A stretch of 64,000 nucleotides of DNA from Ceratodon purpureus (GCA_014871385.1 CM026426.1:63031599-63095598); one strand, 5' to 3'; shown: positions 1 to 11,289, counted from the stretch's first letter. A program made the numbers and translations. Notes: generated from the letters alone by a model not told the origin.

Positions 1-640
1 AAACCAGGAAAAATACTCAAAACTTTCCAGACAAGTGGGGTGACAACTTGATTTGGAATTGGCTTATGGGAATGCACCAAACCTACAAGAGTGAAATGAG
101 CGCGCAGTGGGGGTGGGACACGCATCCTGCGGAGATTGTAAGGATCTGCCTCAAACTCATCCGGGGCGGGATTGAAGAAGAACTCGAGGGAAGGAGGAAT
201 TTCTTTTACCAAACGCTTCATCGGTACTGGGAACAACAAAACATGACATTTCAATACGGCGCCCATCCTCTTGGATTTAAGTGGAATTCCAAAGGGCAAC
301 TGGTTGCGGATCAGCACAAAGAGGTGCATGAAATAAACGAAACGGACCTCCGCATCGCTAATGACTTGATGATTGCGAAATCTGAAAGGAGTGAACTGTT
401 AAGGGTCAAGCCGTCGATTTTCTATGCGCACAACATAGTCCGGAGACCCTTAGAGTGCTCCGTCGATTGCGCGACAGCAACTTCATGGAAGCAATGCTTG
501 GAGTAGATGGCCTAGCAAAGAGAACCCGTTCTGCGAAGCGGAAACTCATCGCTGGCGATAGGGCAGAAAGTAGTGCAGCGGGAAGCTCTCGTGCACGACA
601 GGATGAGGGTGGATTAAGTTCCTCTGCATCGGGCACGTGA
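1..640 (+). pseudogene. 3' part of an unidentified transposable-element ORF
   Basis: An open frame runs from before position 48 to 506. A second frame overlaps it (about 410-640), reading through VDFLCAQHSPETLRVLRRLR and ending near 640, so a frameshift lies around 400-450. The second frame matches a reading of 35921-36165 (VDFLLEQHS, then a stop, then GILQVLCQMRESKFLEAIL), and the DNA downstream (agatatcggaatataaata) is shared too. I do not recognise the protein family. Presence of a second copy in the window, decay of both copies, and association with the GC-rich arrays argue for a transposable element. The 5' part lies outside the window. Confidence 0.5.
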
Positions 641-1039
641 CGTCGTGGAGCTCGATGAGTGAAGACCACGTTTTTGTAAAAAGATATCGGAATATAAATA
701 CATGTAGAAAGCATAGGGAATTAGATAGGTTTAGGATTACATTCACATGTTTAATGTTTGTTAAACTCAAACAATGGATGTTAATTTTCTTTCCGGAATC
801 ATTGTCGTGATTTCGAAGAACACTTTTATTCTCCTTGCATTGGTCTCCTGTTTTTTGATTGCCAAACATGTTGTTCATTCCATCCGTTGTCTCTTCTCCT
901 TCCATCGTATGATAAATGTTTAAATAATTCTGGTGCACACCAAAATATTTTGCATGGTAAGTAGATTTAAGTCACGGTAAGTAAAGTTAAGTTATGGTAA
1001 GTGTATTTAAGTTATGGATTGAATTTTATGTTAAGTGGA
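641..1039. other. AT-rich non-coding stretch
   Basis: This is the downstream flank of the element ORF. It contains short direct repeats of the form taagttatggtaagt at about 955-1020. I see no credible gene. Confidence 0.5.
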
Positions 1040-1640
1040 TTTGAACTGTGAACCCGCCCGTATGCACGCGAGCGTATGCGCGCCCATAGTGTGCGTGCCC
1101 GCGCGCGCACGCACGGCAGCCCCCGACAAACTCAGGAACGCGCCCGTACGCGCGCGCGCGAACAGCTTGCGCCCATCGAGCCACGGGCGCGCGCATGGAT
1201 ACTGAATCGTGGAAATTCATTCCCCCCACAATGTCTCTCGCGTCCTGCATGCGCCCGATGTTGCACGCGCCCGACTGCTCGCGCCCGTCATTCCACGCGC
1301 GCGAGCACTGCAACCGGATCATGCCAAACAATTTTCCCCCTCGAACTCCGTCTTTCCATTTGCACGCGCCCGTATGCGCGCGCGCGCGAACTGCTTGCGC
1401 CCGCCGAACCACGAGCGCGCGCACGGATTCCGAATCGTGGAAATAATTTCCCCCCCAGAGTGTCTCTCGCGTCCTGCTCGCGCCTGACTGCTCGCGCCCG
1501 TCATTGCACGCGCGCGAGCACTGCAACTGGATCATGCAACTACTTTCCCCTGTCGAACTCCCTCTGTCCATCTGCACGCACCCTTACGCGCTCGCGCCCG
1601 TCAGTGCTTGCGCCCGCTTTGCACGCACCCGAGCACTCCA
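1040..1640. repeat. GC-rich array with a ~228-bp tandem duplication
   Basis: The sequence is dominated by GCGCGCCCG and CTCGCGCCCGT motifs. A unit beginning near 1142 (gcccgtacgcgcgcgcgcga) recurs near 1370, and both contain the sequence tgctcgcgcccgtcatt followed by gcgcgcgagcactgcaac. The second copy runs into related but more diverged sequence to about 1640. Long open frames on both strands here (for example 1026-1577 and 1076-1780) are Arg/Ala-rich products of base composition, not genes. Confidence 0.75.
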
Positions 1641-1659
1641 ACAAGATCACTGAAATAAT

Positions 1660-2040
1660 TTTTCCAATTCCACCACTCTCCCATCCTATCCCCTTATTTT
1701 TATTTAATACTCCTACACTCTTTAATTTTTTATTTTTTATTTTTTTTCTTTCCCTCTTACAACATTACCCTTTTATATAACCATCTCGTTCATTTTGTTC
1801 GTTCATTTTTCTAATTCCACCACTCCCCCATCCTATCCCCTTATTTTTATTTAATACTCCTACACTCTTTCATTTGTTTTTTTTTTTTTTTTTTTTCCTT
1901 CTTAGAACACTATGCTTTCATTTAATTCCCTCTCTCATTTCGTCCATTCATTTTTCTAATTCCACCACTCCTCCATCCTATCCCCTTACTTTCATCTAAT
2001 ACTCCTACACTCTTTAATTTTTAATTTTTTTTTATAAACA
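1660..2040. repeat. AT-rich tandem repeat, ~146-bp period, three copies
   Basis: The phrase aattccaccactc followed by ccatcctatcccctta begins near 1668, 1815 and 1959. Each copy continues with tactcctacactcttt and a T-rich tail. The middle copy holds a run of about 19 T. No coding content. Confidence 0.8.
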
Positions 2041-2199
2041 TTTCTATCATTTGAATGCCTATTCGATCTATTGATTTTTATACTTTTAGTTCCACTAATC
2101 GCCCATACTAACAAATTATTTTTCACACTAGTCCATACTCTCCCTTTATTTCTTAATTTTATTTTTTTGAACATTCAGTATGCGGGCTTTTTAACTTCA

Positions 2200-2420
2200 T
2201 TGGGCGCGCCCGTTCGATCGCGCCCGCCCGTTTGCGCCTGTAGTCGCCCGCGAGGGAGCTCCCGCGCTCGCCCTATTGGACCCGCCCACGCGCGCTCGAC
2301 CCTCCATCTGATCGCGCGCGCCCGCCTTCCACCCGCAGTCGCGAGCCCGCCCAACTGCTCGCGCCCAACTTGCGCCCAACTGCTCGCGCCTGTCCACAAC
2401 CAGGGTTGTCATAATAGACG
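2200..2420. repeat. GC-rich GCGCGCCCG array
   Basis: Same composition and motifs as the array at 1040-1640 (for example aactgctcgcgcc near 2350 and 2378). Overlapping open frames on both strands are compositional. Confidence 0.6.
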
Positions 2421-2454
2421 GACAAGCCATAAAATTGTCGTGTAGTCACGTGAC

Positions 2455-2512
2455 GAACGTGACGGACGATTATTGGACGGACACTTATTGGACGGACGCT
2501 TATTGGACGGGC
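2455..2512. repeat. Minisatellite of TTATTGGACGGAC units
   Basis: About four imperfect 15-bp units of the form gattattggacggac, acttattggacggac and gcttattggacgg follow one another. Confidence 0.7.
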
Positions 2513-2559
2513 TCCCCCGCACGAGCAAAATTACTGTCTTCACAGTTTACTACTGTTTA

Positions 2560-2634
2560 CTATGGGTGGCGCCCGTCGTCGCGTCTGCTCGCGCCCGTAG
2601 GCACACGCGCGAGCATGTGGGCGCGCGCGCGCGC

Positions 2635-2684
<50 letters not shown>

Positions 2685-2775
2685 TATTTTTTTTTAATTT
2701 TTTTTTTTTGGTTTTTTGGTGCGCTCGCGCCTCAATGCTTGCGCCCGTAGGAATGCACGCGAGCTCTCACATGAA
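2560..2775. repeat. (CG)n tract, long poly-A and GC-rich array
   Basis: An alternating CG run at about 2618-2636 passes directly into roughly 46 A (about 2637-2682), then a T-rich stretch, then more CTCGCGCC motifs. The Lys-rich ORFs here are artefacts of the homopolymer. Confidence 0.7.
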
Positions 2776-3054
2776 AAAAACTAGCACGAAAATGAAATGA
2801 AACCGAACTTCCAAAACTTATGTATATATGTTATTGTATGATTTGAATCCTGATTTTCGTACTATTAAAGTTATTCTTGTTAAATATAGTTTTATATTTT
2901 GTTCATGATTGCATTCATTAATTAAATCTGTAAATAACTTATATTTCATGTTATTCTTGAATTTATTTACCATGTTTCATTCAATTGGCACATATAATAA
3001 GTTTACATAACAAACATAGGAAAAAAAAGTACATCATAGAATTGGAATTATAAA

Positions 3055-3960
3055 ATAAATATATGATAGACTAAGAATGGAAGAAAAAGAAAACGAGAAG
3101 ATAGAATGGAATAGTAATGAACTTAAAAAGAACAAGATGATAGAATACAAGACAATTAGAAAAATAAATAAAAATAAAAGATGGAATGGGTGACTAATGG
3201 AAGAACAAATAAATAAATAAATACATGATAGACTAAGAATGGAAGAAAAAGAAAACAAGAAGATAGAATGGAATAATAATGAACTCAAAAAGGACTAGAT
3301 GATAGAACGGAAGACAATCGGAAAAATAACATTAAATAATGATGGAATGGGTGACTAATGGAAGAAGAAACAAATAAATAAAGACATGTTAAACTAAGAA
3401 ATGGAAGAAAAAGAAAATAAGAAGATAGAATCGAATTATAATGAAGTTAAAAGGGATGAGATGATAGAATGGAAGACAATTGAAAGAAATACATAAAATT
3501 AAAAGATAGAATGGGCGACTAATGGAAGAATAAATAAATAAATAAAGATATCATCCACTAGAAATAAAAGAAAAGGAAAAGAAGAAGATAGAACGGAATT
3601 ATAATGAAGTTAAAAGGGACGAGATGATAGAATGGAAGACAATTAGAAAAATAAATAAAAATAAAAGATGGAATGGGTGACCAATGGAAGAATAAATAAA
3701 TAAATACATGATAGACTAAGAATGGAAGAAAAGGAAAACAAGAAGATAGAATGGAATTATAATGAAGTTAGAAAGAACAAGATGATAGAATAGAAGACAA
3801 TTGGAAATTTTAATATATAAAAATAAAAGATAGAATGTGAGACCAATGGAAGGCTAATAAAACAAATAAATACATCATCCACTGGAAATAGAAGAAAAGG
3901 AAAACGAGAAGATAGAATGGAAGAAGAATAGAAAAATCACCAAATAGAGGGATAGAATGG
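3055..3960. repeat. Purine-rich tandem repeat, ~163-bp period, about 5 copies
   Basis: Landmarks such as agactaagaatggaag recur near 3067, 3230, 3393 (variant) and 3714, with diverged versions near 3550 and 3880. Each unit carries gatagaatggaat, gatgatagaat, gaagacaatt and an aataaataaataaat run. The complementary, shorter form of the array lies at about 36400-36780, so the array belongs to a repeated element. Confidence 0.8.
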
Positions 3961-3964
3961 GAGA

Positions 3965-4268
3965 AATATAAAAAAAGTCATGGATAAAAAGCCATCAAGT
4001 GTGATGAACGACATAGTCAATAATGAATTGACGTTTCAATAGATTATGATTTAATCAACGCGAAGATAGTGGAAATGTACACAAAATGCTCTAGTTTAAA
4101 CAAAATTTAACTAACTCCAAAATCTTCTACTAATCTAATTATCTATGCCTTTTGATACTATTTTTATTCCAATATCATATTACAAAAATGTTCTCATCAG
4201 TCATCGATCTCTATCACATCGCATGCTGAGCAATTGAGCTCCTTGGTCTAGCAACAATTATTTGTGCA
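3965..4268 (-). mobile_element. Inverted relative of the 36.1-36.4 kb element tail
   Basis: Read on the minus strand, this segment aligns with 36105-36375 on the plus strand. Shared stretches include gagatcgatgact, tagataattagattagtag, ttttggagttagtt and gactatgtcgttcatcacac. In both places it sits between a short coding tail and the purine/pyrimidine-biased tandem array. The DNA therefore holds two inverted copies of one element about 32 kb apart. I cannot name the superfamily. Confidence 0.7.
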
Positions 4269-4319
4269 TAAAATTGCAATGAACACCTTCTTGATGGAAG
4301 TCCGATGCAAGCTATCGGG

Positions 4320-5000
4320 CGAGTGCGGACGGGCGCGAGTACTCACGCGCGAGCATACTGGCGAGTGCAAAGAAAGAAGTAGCACCAAAATGAAACGAAC
4401 AACAACTTGGTGGAAGTCCGGCGCAGGCCATCGGGCGAGTGTGAAAAAAAAAAAAAAAAAACTTTGGCTGGTTTCTGTGTGCGCGTTTGCTGATATGCTC
4501 GCGTTCGTCTGCGCGCGTTTGCTGATATGCTTGCGTCCGTCTGCGCGCGCTCGGGTGCTCGCGCTCAATGAAGGAAGTAGCACCGAAATGAAATGAACAA
4601 CAATTTGGTGGAAGTAAGGGGCGACCTCTAGGGCGAGTGCGGATGGGGGCGAGCACTTGGGCGCGAGCATATGGGCGCGAGCATACGGGCAAGTGCAAAG
4701 GAAGAAGTAGCACCAAATCAAAATGAACAACAACTTGGTGGAAGTTTGACGCGAGCATACGGGCAAGTGCAAAGGAAGAAGTAGCACCAAAATGAAATGA
4801 ACAACAACTTGGTGGAAGTTTGACGCAAGCTCTTGGGCGGGTGCCGACGGGCGCGAGCGTTAGGGCGAGTGCAAAAAAAAAAAAAAAAAAAAAAAAAAGA
4901 AAAGAAAAATAAACTTTATTTATTTATTTATTTTTTATTTTTTTTCGCACTCGCCCGTTTGCTCGCGCCCGAATGGACGCGCGCGAGCGCGAATGCGCGC
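4320..5000. repeat. GC-rich array with interspersed GAAGTAGCACC units
   Basis: GGGCGAGTGC and GCGCGAGCA motifs alternate with a 40-45-bp AT-richer unit (gaagtagcaccaaaatgaa, then aacaacaacttggtgg) that occurs about four times between 4375 and 4820. Two poly-A tracts (about 4445-4460 and 4873-4898) interrupt it. Open frames here are compositional. Confidence 0.65.
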
Positions 5001-5094
5001 GAAAGTCAGCGCTAGGTAAATTTGTTTTACCTTTACTGTGAGTCAACCGGTCAACGCCCTTATCAGACGGACATGGGGGTGTGTCTTGTCACCA

Positions 5095-5150
5095 GGACGG
5101 ACTAACAGACTAACGGACTAACGGACTAACGGACTAACGGACGGTCGGTC
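5095..5150. repeat. CTAACGGA minisatellite
   Basis: About five tandem copies of the octamer actaacgg follow the word gacgga. This resembles the ggacggac minisatellite at 2455-2512 in its core GGAC. Confidence 0.7.
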
Positions 5151-5184
5151 TATCATGACAAACATGTCCACAACAACGCCGCAT

Positions 5185-6215
5185 GCGCGCGCGCGTGCGG
5201 TTTTGACTAGATTAACGGGGTAACTAGAAAATTTATCCCATAGTTTTAATTAACTCTGCCCAGGTTAACTTAAGACGACTTACCTTCCATTAAGAGGGCA
5301 AACACATGGAGAGCCTAAGGACCACTTGCCCCAGTTCTTAGTCATGTGTGAATGGAGTGGGTCGTTGACAGGCTTCAAATGTGTCACAATCTGAAATCTA
5401 AATAGGATTCCCCTTATTTTTTAAAGATGTTAACCTACATAGAGTTCACACATTTTAGTTTTCTAAATTATTTTTTCATTTTTTTCTTTCATTATCATTT
5501 CTTCTAAGTGAATTGCGCGCGCCAGTTTGATCCCGCTTGTCTGTTCGCGCCCGCGCGTGCGCGCCCGCATTCGACCGTCAGTGCGCGCCCGGGACCGCCC
5601 GCTTCGTCCCAACTACACTCGCGCTCCCGGCGACTGATTGCGCGTGCACCCGCCGTCCAGCGCTCCCGCCCGCATGTACTCGCGCGCGCCCGTTTGCCCT
5701 CGCGCGCGCGCGTGCGGTTTCCGCCGGATTAACGGGGTAACTAGAAAAAATTATCTCACAGTTTTAGTTAACTATGCCCCAGATTAGCTCAAAAGGAATT
5801 ACCTTCCACTAAGAGGGCAGACACATAGAGAGCCTGTCGACCACTTGCTCCAGTTCTTAGACATGTGTGAATGGGATGGGTCGTTAACCGGCTTTAAATG
5901 TGTCACAATCTGAAATCTAAATAGGATTTCCCTTATTTTTTTGTAGATGTTGACATGTTTAAAGTTCCCACAGTTTAATTTTTTAAAATTTGCTTCGTTT
6001 TTCCCTCTCAATATAATTTCTTCTCAATGAATTGAGCGCGCCAAATCGATCTCGCTCGTCTGCTCTCGCTCGCACGTGCGCGCCCATCTGCCCTCGCGCG
6101 CGCGATCTGAAGCGCGGCCTGCACTCGCGAGCATCCACCTGCGCCCGTCCGTTCGCTTCTAAGCGCGCCCGATCCTCACAGTGCGCGCGCGCCCGTCCGA
6201 GGTCTGCTATATATA
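5185..6215. repeat. Two direct copies of a ~516-bp repeat
   Basis: The copies begin at the gcgtgcggtt words near 5194 and 5711. Shared landmarks are ttaacggggtaactagaaaa, accttcca followed by taagagggca, gtgtcacaatctgaaatcta and a GC-rich block after tgaattg. The arrangement resembles a satellite or subterminal duplication immediately upstream of the hAT element. No coding content. Confidence 0.8.
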
Positions 6216-6217
6216 AA
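6206..6217 (+). promoter_or_regulatory. TATA-like box upstream of the hAT transposase
   Basis: The word ctatatataaac lies about 245 bp before the proposed ATG at 6462, at the edge of the GC-rich repeat. This spacing is reasonable for a transposase promoter. Assignment is by sequence only. Confidence 0.35.
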
Positions 6218-6461
6218 CTGCCCCCCTGATTTGACATCCACCTTACCTCCTTGCGTGTTTCATGTCGTGGGTCTCCTCAAGGGCTCCTTGCTTGAAACTG
6301 TTAGCTTGGGGAGACACTTGGTTTGGGTGGGGTGAATGTAAAAATTCTTCTCTCCATAAATCAATTTGTCAAGCTTTTTTCAGATACACTAAGTTATATC
6401 AGATAATAATCTTTTGGCTCTACCATTCCTATTAGCGGGGAGACTTTCCTAATCATTTACT

Positions 6462-8200
6462 ATGGATCTGGTTGAAGCGGTTGAACCGGCTAGAGCCGTT
6501 CCGAGACTCGGTACGAGAGAGTGGGCACCATGGTTTACGGTCAAGCTCAAGGAAGGGTCACTATCAATTAAGGAAGCCCAATGTGTGTATTGCAGGAACA
6601 AGCTTTAGTACGTGAAGTCTAGGTGCCTTCAGCATTATGGTTGGGACCAGCCCAATCTCTCGAGGGTTTGCCAAAAGGCACCTACCGTAGTGAAGAGGAA
6701 GTTTCAGTTTTGCGCTAAAAAGATTCCCAACCCTTTGACACAGGAGGAGATGGATGGTATAAGGCCAACATACCCCGCGTTAGTTCAACGTCCGTGCTCT
6801 AGTGCTTCCACACACGGCACCGTGTATGGTGGATCCAATCCCTCGTACAATGATATTGAAGAGGACCGAAATGTCTCCAGTGCTGCACCTAGTAGGGCCG
6901 GTTTGAATACCACTAGGAGCTTGCGGCAACAGGACATGAGTGAAGCACTCTAGATCTCTAAGCGAAAGGAGCTGGACATGTTGTGGTCATCCTTCTTTTA
7001 CAAAGCCAACGTCGCATTCAACGTGGCCAAGCACCCAGCATTTATAAAGGCGGTGAGCACAACGTCGGCTGCCGGATTTGACTACAATCCCCCTTCCTAT
7101 AACGCGATGCGAACAACGCACATCAAGGGAAAAAAGAAGTTAATCAAGGCAAAGATTGATGAACGTACGAAAACGTCGACCGAGTTATACGAGGCTACCA
7201 TTTGTTCAGATGGTTGGGATAATGTGAAACGCCGACCGTTGATGAATGTCATGCTAGTATGTCTGGCAGGCGATGTATTTCTTGGGTCTGTTGATACTAT
7301 TGGCGAGAAGAAGTCAATGGGATACATTGCGGGGGAGATGAAGAAGTATATTCGAGAAATTGGCCCTCAGAATGTTGTCTAGATTTGTACGGACAATGCA
7401 AGCAACATGCTTGGCGCCATGGATAATATCCTAGAGGAGTATCCTCACATATACAAGCAGGGATGTTGTGCCCATATTCTAGATCTTCTTATGGAGGACT
7501 GGGGCAAGGAACGCTTTGTGAAGGATTTGGTCGCCAAGGCTAAACACGTGTGTCATTACATTCAGAGACATTATGTTCCTATGGCCCTTTTCCGCGAATT
7601 TCAACCCAAGTTGTCCCTGGTGGTTCCCGCTGAAACCAGATTAGCTTGTAATTATCTGACGATATAGCGCCTTATAGACGTTAAATTTGCTTTGGAGCAA
7701 GTGGTCATGGCACCGGAGTGGTTAGAGTATGTTGACGGTCTATTCAACCAAACCGAGGGGGTGCGTAATCATGCACGCGCAAGCCTAGTGCGTCAAACAA
7801 TCCGTGATGATGGATTTTGGCATCAGTGTGACAACTTCAAGCACCTGGTGAAACCAGCCTTGGTAGCTGTGAGAACGTTCGATGGAAACTAGCCCGCAAT
7901 GGGCAAGGCATGGGTTACAATGAGCAACCTAAAGGATCACGTGTACAGTCTCCGAGGAGACCCTACCTTTTTCCCACCGGACATGGCAACAAGGCTGGAG
8001 AGGCGATTCGACCGTAGATGGGACATGATGCACAGCAATCTTCATTATGCCGCGGCGCTCTTGAACTCTTGGACCGAAGGGCATCGCGGCCTACAGCCAT
8101 AGGAGAAGCGAAGGCGGCACTCAATCGCGTGTTTCGTCAGGTGGGTGGGCAAATGGGAATTCCATTTGCCGAGTGCACTGAGGGATGGGCTGGAAGATAG
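6462..8200 (+). pseudogene. hAT-superfamily transposase (BED finger plus DUF659-type core), decayed
   Basis: From ATG 6462 a single frame continues to 8102 with stops only at 6606, 6951, 7380, 7665, 7890 and 8100, all TAG. The N-terminus has a BED-type finger (CVYC, then CLQHYGW). The core reads PSYNAMRTT, then CSDGWDNVKRRPLMN (first catalytic D), then ICTDNASNM (second D), then CCAHILDLLMEDW. These are hallmarks of plant hAT transposases. Where family conservation is clear (the site just before ICTDN) a glutamine is expected at the stop. A +1 shift near 8095 moves the frame to IGEAKAALNRVFRQVGG, so the last TAG may be a frameshift consequence. The C-terminal dimerisation region is missing because the frame runs into the next element. 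It would catalyse cut-and-paste transposition if restored. It is not functional as written. Confidence 0.85.
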
Positions 8201-9801
8201 AGGGCGGAGGAGGCCTGTAAGGGTAGCGACAGTCACTGGGGGGCATGGCACTGAGAGCTTAAACCAACAGGGCAGTAGAGCCGGGCGAGCAGGGGAAGCA
8301 GCAAGGGGTCGACCATGTGAGAGGGCAAGGGGCCAGTCAGGTGAGAGAGGGGCGGGTCAAGGGACAGCGGGGAAGAAGGGACAAGCGGGGATGAGTGGGC
8401 CGAGAGCTGCAGGGGAGAGAAATGAGGGATTCGGCACTTATCACAGCGAAGGAGCAGCGGGCTGCGATGATCAGAGTGAGCACCTTGCTAGGAGGGCTAG
8501 GAAAAGGCAAAATGGAAACTGGACTGATTCAGATTTACACAAAGCCATGGATGCAGTGACTGACCAGGGAATGAATGTGAGAGCTGCAGCCCGAAAATTC
8601 GGGATACCACCTAGTTCATTGAGAGACCACCTCTATGGAATAACTCTGGGTAGAAAGATAGGAGCCAAACCAGTTTTGCAAGAGAATGAGAAAAAAAAGT
8701 TAGTTGATTACTTATTCAAAATGCAAGACTTGGGCCATCCTTTAACCCCAAGCCAACTGAGGTTAAAGGTGGCCCAAGCAACACAATGTAGGGAAACTAC
8801 ATGGAGTGCAGTGGGAGTCCCTGGTAAATCATGGCTCAAAAGTTTCAAAAATAGACATCCTGAGTTAGCTTCTAGGAAAAGTCAGCCATTGGAGGTAGCA
8901 AGGGCAAGGGGGTTATGTCCTAGAGTAGTGGCTACTTTGTATTAGAATTTGGAGGATCTCTATAGTACCTTCAAATATCCCCCCTCTCACATTTGGAACT
9001 GTGATGAGTCAGGGGTGCAGGCTGGTAGAAGTGGTGGTGCTACAGTTTTAGCAAGAGTTGGCAGCAAATCTGTGCACACAATTGAACCAAATGAGAGGGA
9101 GCATTTGTCAATTTTGTCATGTATAAATGCAGATGGGGGTAAAAAAGCTAACTTCTATATTCTCAAAGGGACATATTACTGTGCAAATTATGTGGAAGAC
9201 TGTGAAGAGGATGCCCTTATGGCCATGCAGCCTAATGCTTGGATGACCAAGTGGCTTTTCCAATCCTGGATTTCATTCTTCATAAAGAATTTGGAGAAAG
9301 GAGAAGGGATAGATGAGAGAAACAAGCACTTACTTATTCTGGATGGTCACAATTCACATGTGACACTTGAGGTAGTGACATGTGCTATGAACTTTGGCCT
9401 TGATATAGTCACATTGCCTGCACATACCAGCCATGCGCTACAGCCGTTAGACGTTTCTTGTTTCAAGCCTTTTGAGTTGGCTTTCAGACAAATAAGAGAC
9501 ACATGGACATTAGCAAACAAGGGTAGGAAGGTGGAAAAGAAAAATCTGTGTGACTGGACTTCACAAGCTTTGGCAAAAGCTCTCACACCAAAGAATATCC
9601 AATCTGGTTTCAAAAAAACGGGAATCTACCCCCTAAACAACCAAGCTATGTCAAAAGAGTTGCTGCCCTCAGAAGGATTTCAGGAAGGGGGGGATACATA
9701 CCTAGAAGGAAGTGGGAGCTCCGAAGACGAGGGCTGCAGTGACAAAGATGAGGTCGAGGGGAGCCTGCCGCTGGAGCAGCAGCACAGGGTTGCAGTCACC
9801 G
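8145..9801 (+). pseudogene. CENP-B/pogo-like transposase, main exon, one internal TAG
   Basis: One frame spans 8145-9801 with a single stop, TAG at 8943-8945, where family context suggests glutamine. Order: HTH_psq-type helix-turn-helix at about 8518-8637 (WTDSDLHKAMDAV to SLRDHLYG), CENP-B-type helix-turn-helix (KSWLKSFKNRHPELASR), then a DDE_1 catalytic core. Candidate catalytic acids are in WNCDESGV (about 8995), LILDGHNSH (about 9331) and LQPLDVSCFKPF (about 9440). The exon ends at a good donor (caccg then gtaagt at 9802), and later exons follow. The first 100 codons are Gly/Arg-rich and may not be coding. The true start is uncertain. This is a Tc1/mariner-pogo-type cut-and-paste transposase. 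Only one base change blocks the recognisable domain. Confidence 0.85.
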
Positions 9802-9930
9802 GTAAGTATCGGCCAGCATCTCTTTTATTTGCAGCCAGCGAGTCAGCCAGTAAGGGTCGGGAGAGAGGATCTGTATAACAATGAGAGTGCAGTCGAGCAA
9901 GTCAGGTTGGGCGGGGGAGCAAATCAGATT

Positions 9931-9931
9931 G

Positions 9932-9976
<45 letters not shown>

Positions 9977-10360
9977 GATGAGAGCACTTAGTGAGGGAGT
10001 GAGTGCCGGGGGAGAGTGAAGGGAGAGTTCGGACAAACCTGTTGAGTGCAAGAGAGGCCGGGAGGGAGGTAAGCCGAGAGATTTTTGATCTGCGGAGGGC
10101 GAGAGAGGGATCAATGGGCGACTTGAGAGATTTAGTGAGTTGATGGAAAAAAACAAGCAGGGGAGGTGTGAGAGGGCGAGGGAGAGAACCTGGTGAAGGA
10201 GTGAGTGCTATCAGAGAGAGCCGAGGGAGTGCTCGGACAGATCTGCAGAGAGCAAGAGAGGAAGGGGACAGTCGAGCCAAGAGAGTTAGTGAGGCAAAAA
10301 AAAAGAAGTAAACAAGTTCGATGTGAGGGAGATTGGGAGAGAACCTGGAGAGGTGAGTGA
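9931..10360. repeat. Poly-A tract and degenerate direct repeats in the pogo intron
   Basis: About 45 A occupy roughly 9931-9975. Behind it, GA-rich words (ggagtgagtgc, gcaagagagg, gagagaacctgg) recur at spacings of about 155-205 bp, suggesting a diverged tandem duplication. It lies between pogo exon 1 and the later exons. Confidence 0.6.
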
Positions 10361-10436
10361 ATCAGAGGGGGAGCCGAAAGGTGACTTCGGAGACTCACAT
10401 GTGACTTCGGAGACTAACCATGAGATCTTTTGTGCA

Positions 10437-11272
10437 GTAGGGGAGGAGCAAATCGGATGCGTGGTCGGGGTTGCTGCACCGACTTCGGCAACTGCTACAA
10501 GATCGGAGGAACTTGGAGGCCACGTCAGCGGAGGTGCACCGACTTTGCCGACCACTCCAACTCCAGGTAAGAACTAACCTCGTCTGTGTGCATTTAATTG
10601 CGATTTGCTGTACCTGCGCACACGGAAAATCTGGTCACATACTAAAACTTGAACTCTTTTTCCGGATCTACAGAACAAGGGCATGACTTAGCAACCACAA
10701 GTGCAAGTCCCCATGTGCATGTGGGGACTAGACACTACTACGTTGACGTTCCAGATCCACATGAGAGCAATTACAAATTAAATGAGCAACATGTTAGTAT
10801 AGATCCGGAATTTCGGGAAGAGATGGAAAGGAACAATGAGGGTGACATAGGTCAGTTTCTGTGCTTGCCTGAATTAATTCCAGCCAAGAAAAGGAGAAAA
10901 CAGCAACCTCTGCTAGATTATACACAAAGTCGGATTTTGACATCAGCAAGCTACATCAAAGGCATGGAGGACCTCTTAGTAAGAAAAGAAGCAACATCAG
11001 CTGAAACCAAACGGAAGAAGGAAGAGAAGGAAGCAGGGAAAGAACAACGAAAACAAGCAAAGGAGCAGCAGCAGAGACAGAAGGAGGAGCGTGTCGCTGA
11101 AAAAGCCCAAAAAAAAGGGAGGCAGAAATTCAAAAACAAGCCAGGGCGGCACTTACCACCTCTCGGCAAGGTCGACGCACTGCATCTGCTGGCGGATGTG
11201 GCTTGGGAGGGGGCGACGCTTCGGACAGTGCACCGAGGCTTGGAGACTCCGCCTTCTCTCCACCGCTGCTAA
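10437..11272 (+). pseudogene. C-terminal exons of the pogo-like transposase
   Basis: An exon ending at 10566 (ccaactccag then gtaaga) joins in frame to an exon starting at 10674 (ctacag then aacaagg), giving PTPEQGHDLATT. The last exon encodes KKRRKQQPLLDYTQS and LTSASYI, then a Lys/Glu/Gln-rich helical tail. This resembles the basic tail after the DDE core in plant and animal pogo relatives. The start of the first of these two exons is uncertain (acceptor near 10437). Stop at about 11272. Confidence 0.6.
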
Positions 11273-11289
11273 CCCCGACGAGGCTCTCC

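Noticed and set aside
1026-1780. Long overlapping ORFs on both strands
   Set aside because: The translations are Arg/Ala/Thr-rich and follow the GCGCGCCCG repeats. Open frames on both strands over the same repeat are a composition effect.
2435-2800. ORFs with poly-lysine and poly-phenylalanine
   Set aside because: They read through a poly-A and a poly-T tract and have no conserved sequence.
3055-3960. CRISPR-like regular array
   Set aside because: Units of ~163 bp repeat in their entirety without short identical repeats and unique spacers, and the setting is eukaryotic.
4248-4790. 180-aa and 148-aa minus-strand ORFs
   Set aside because: They lie wholly in the repeated GC-rich/GAAGTAGCACC array and repeat their own sequence.
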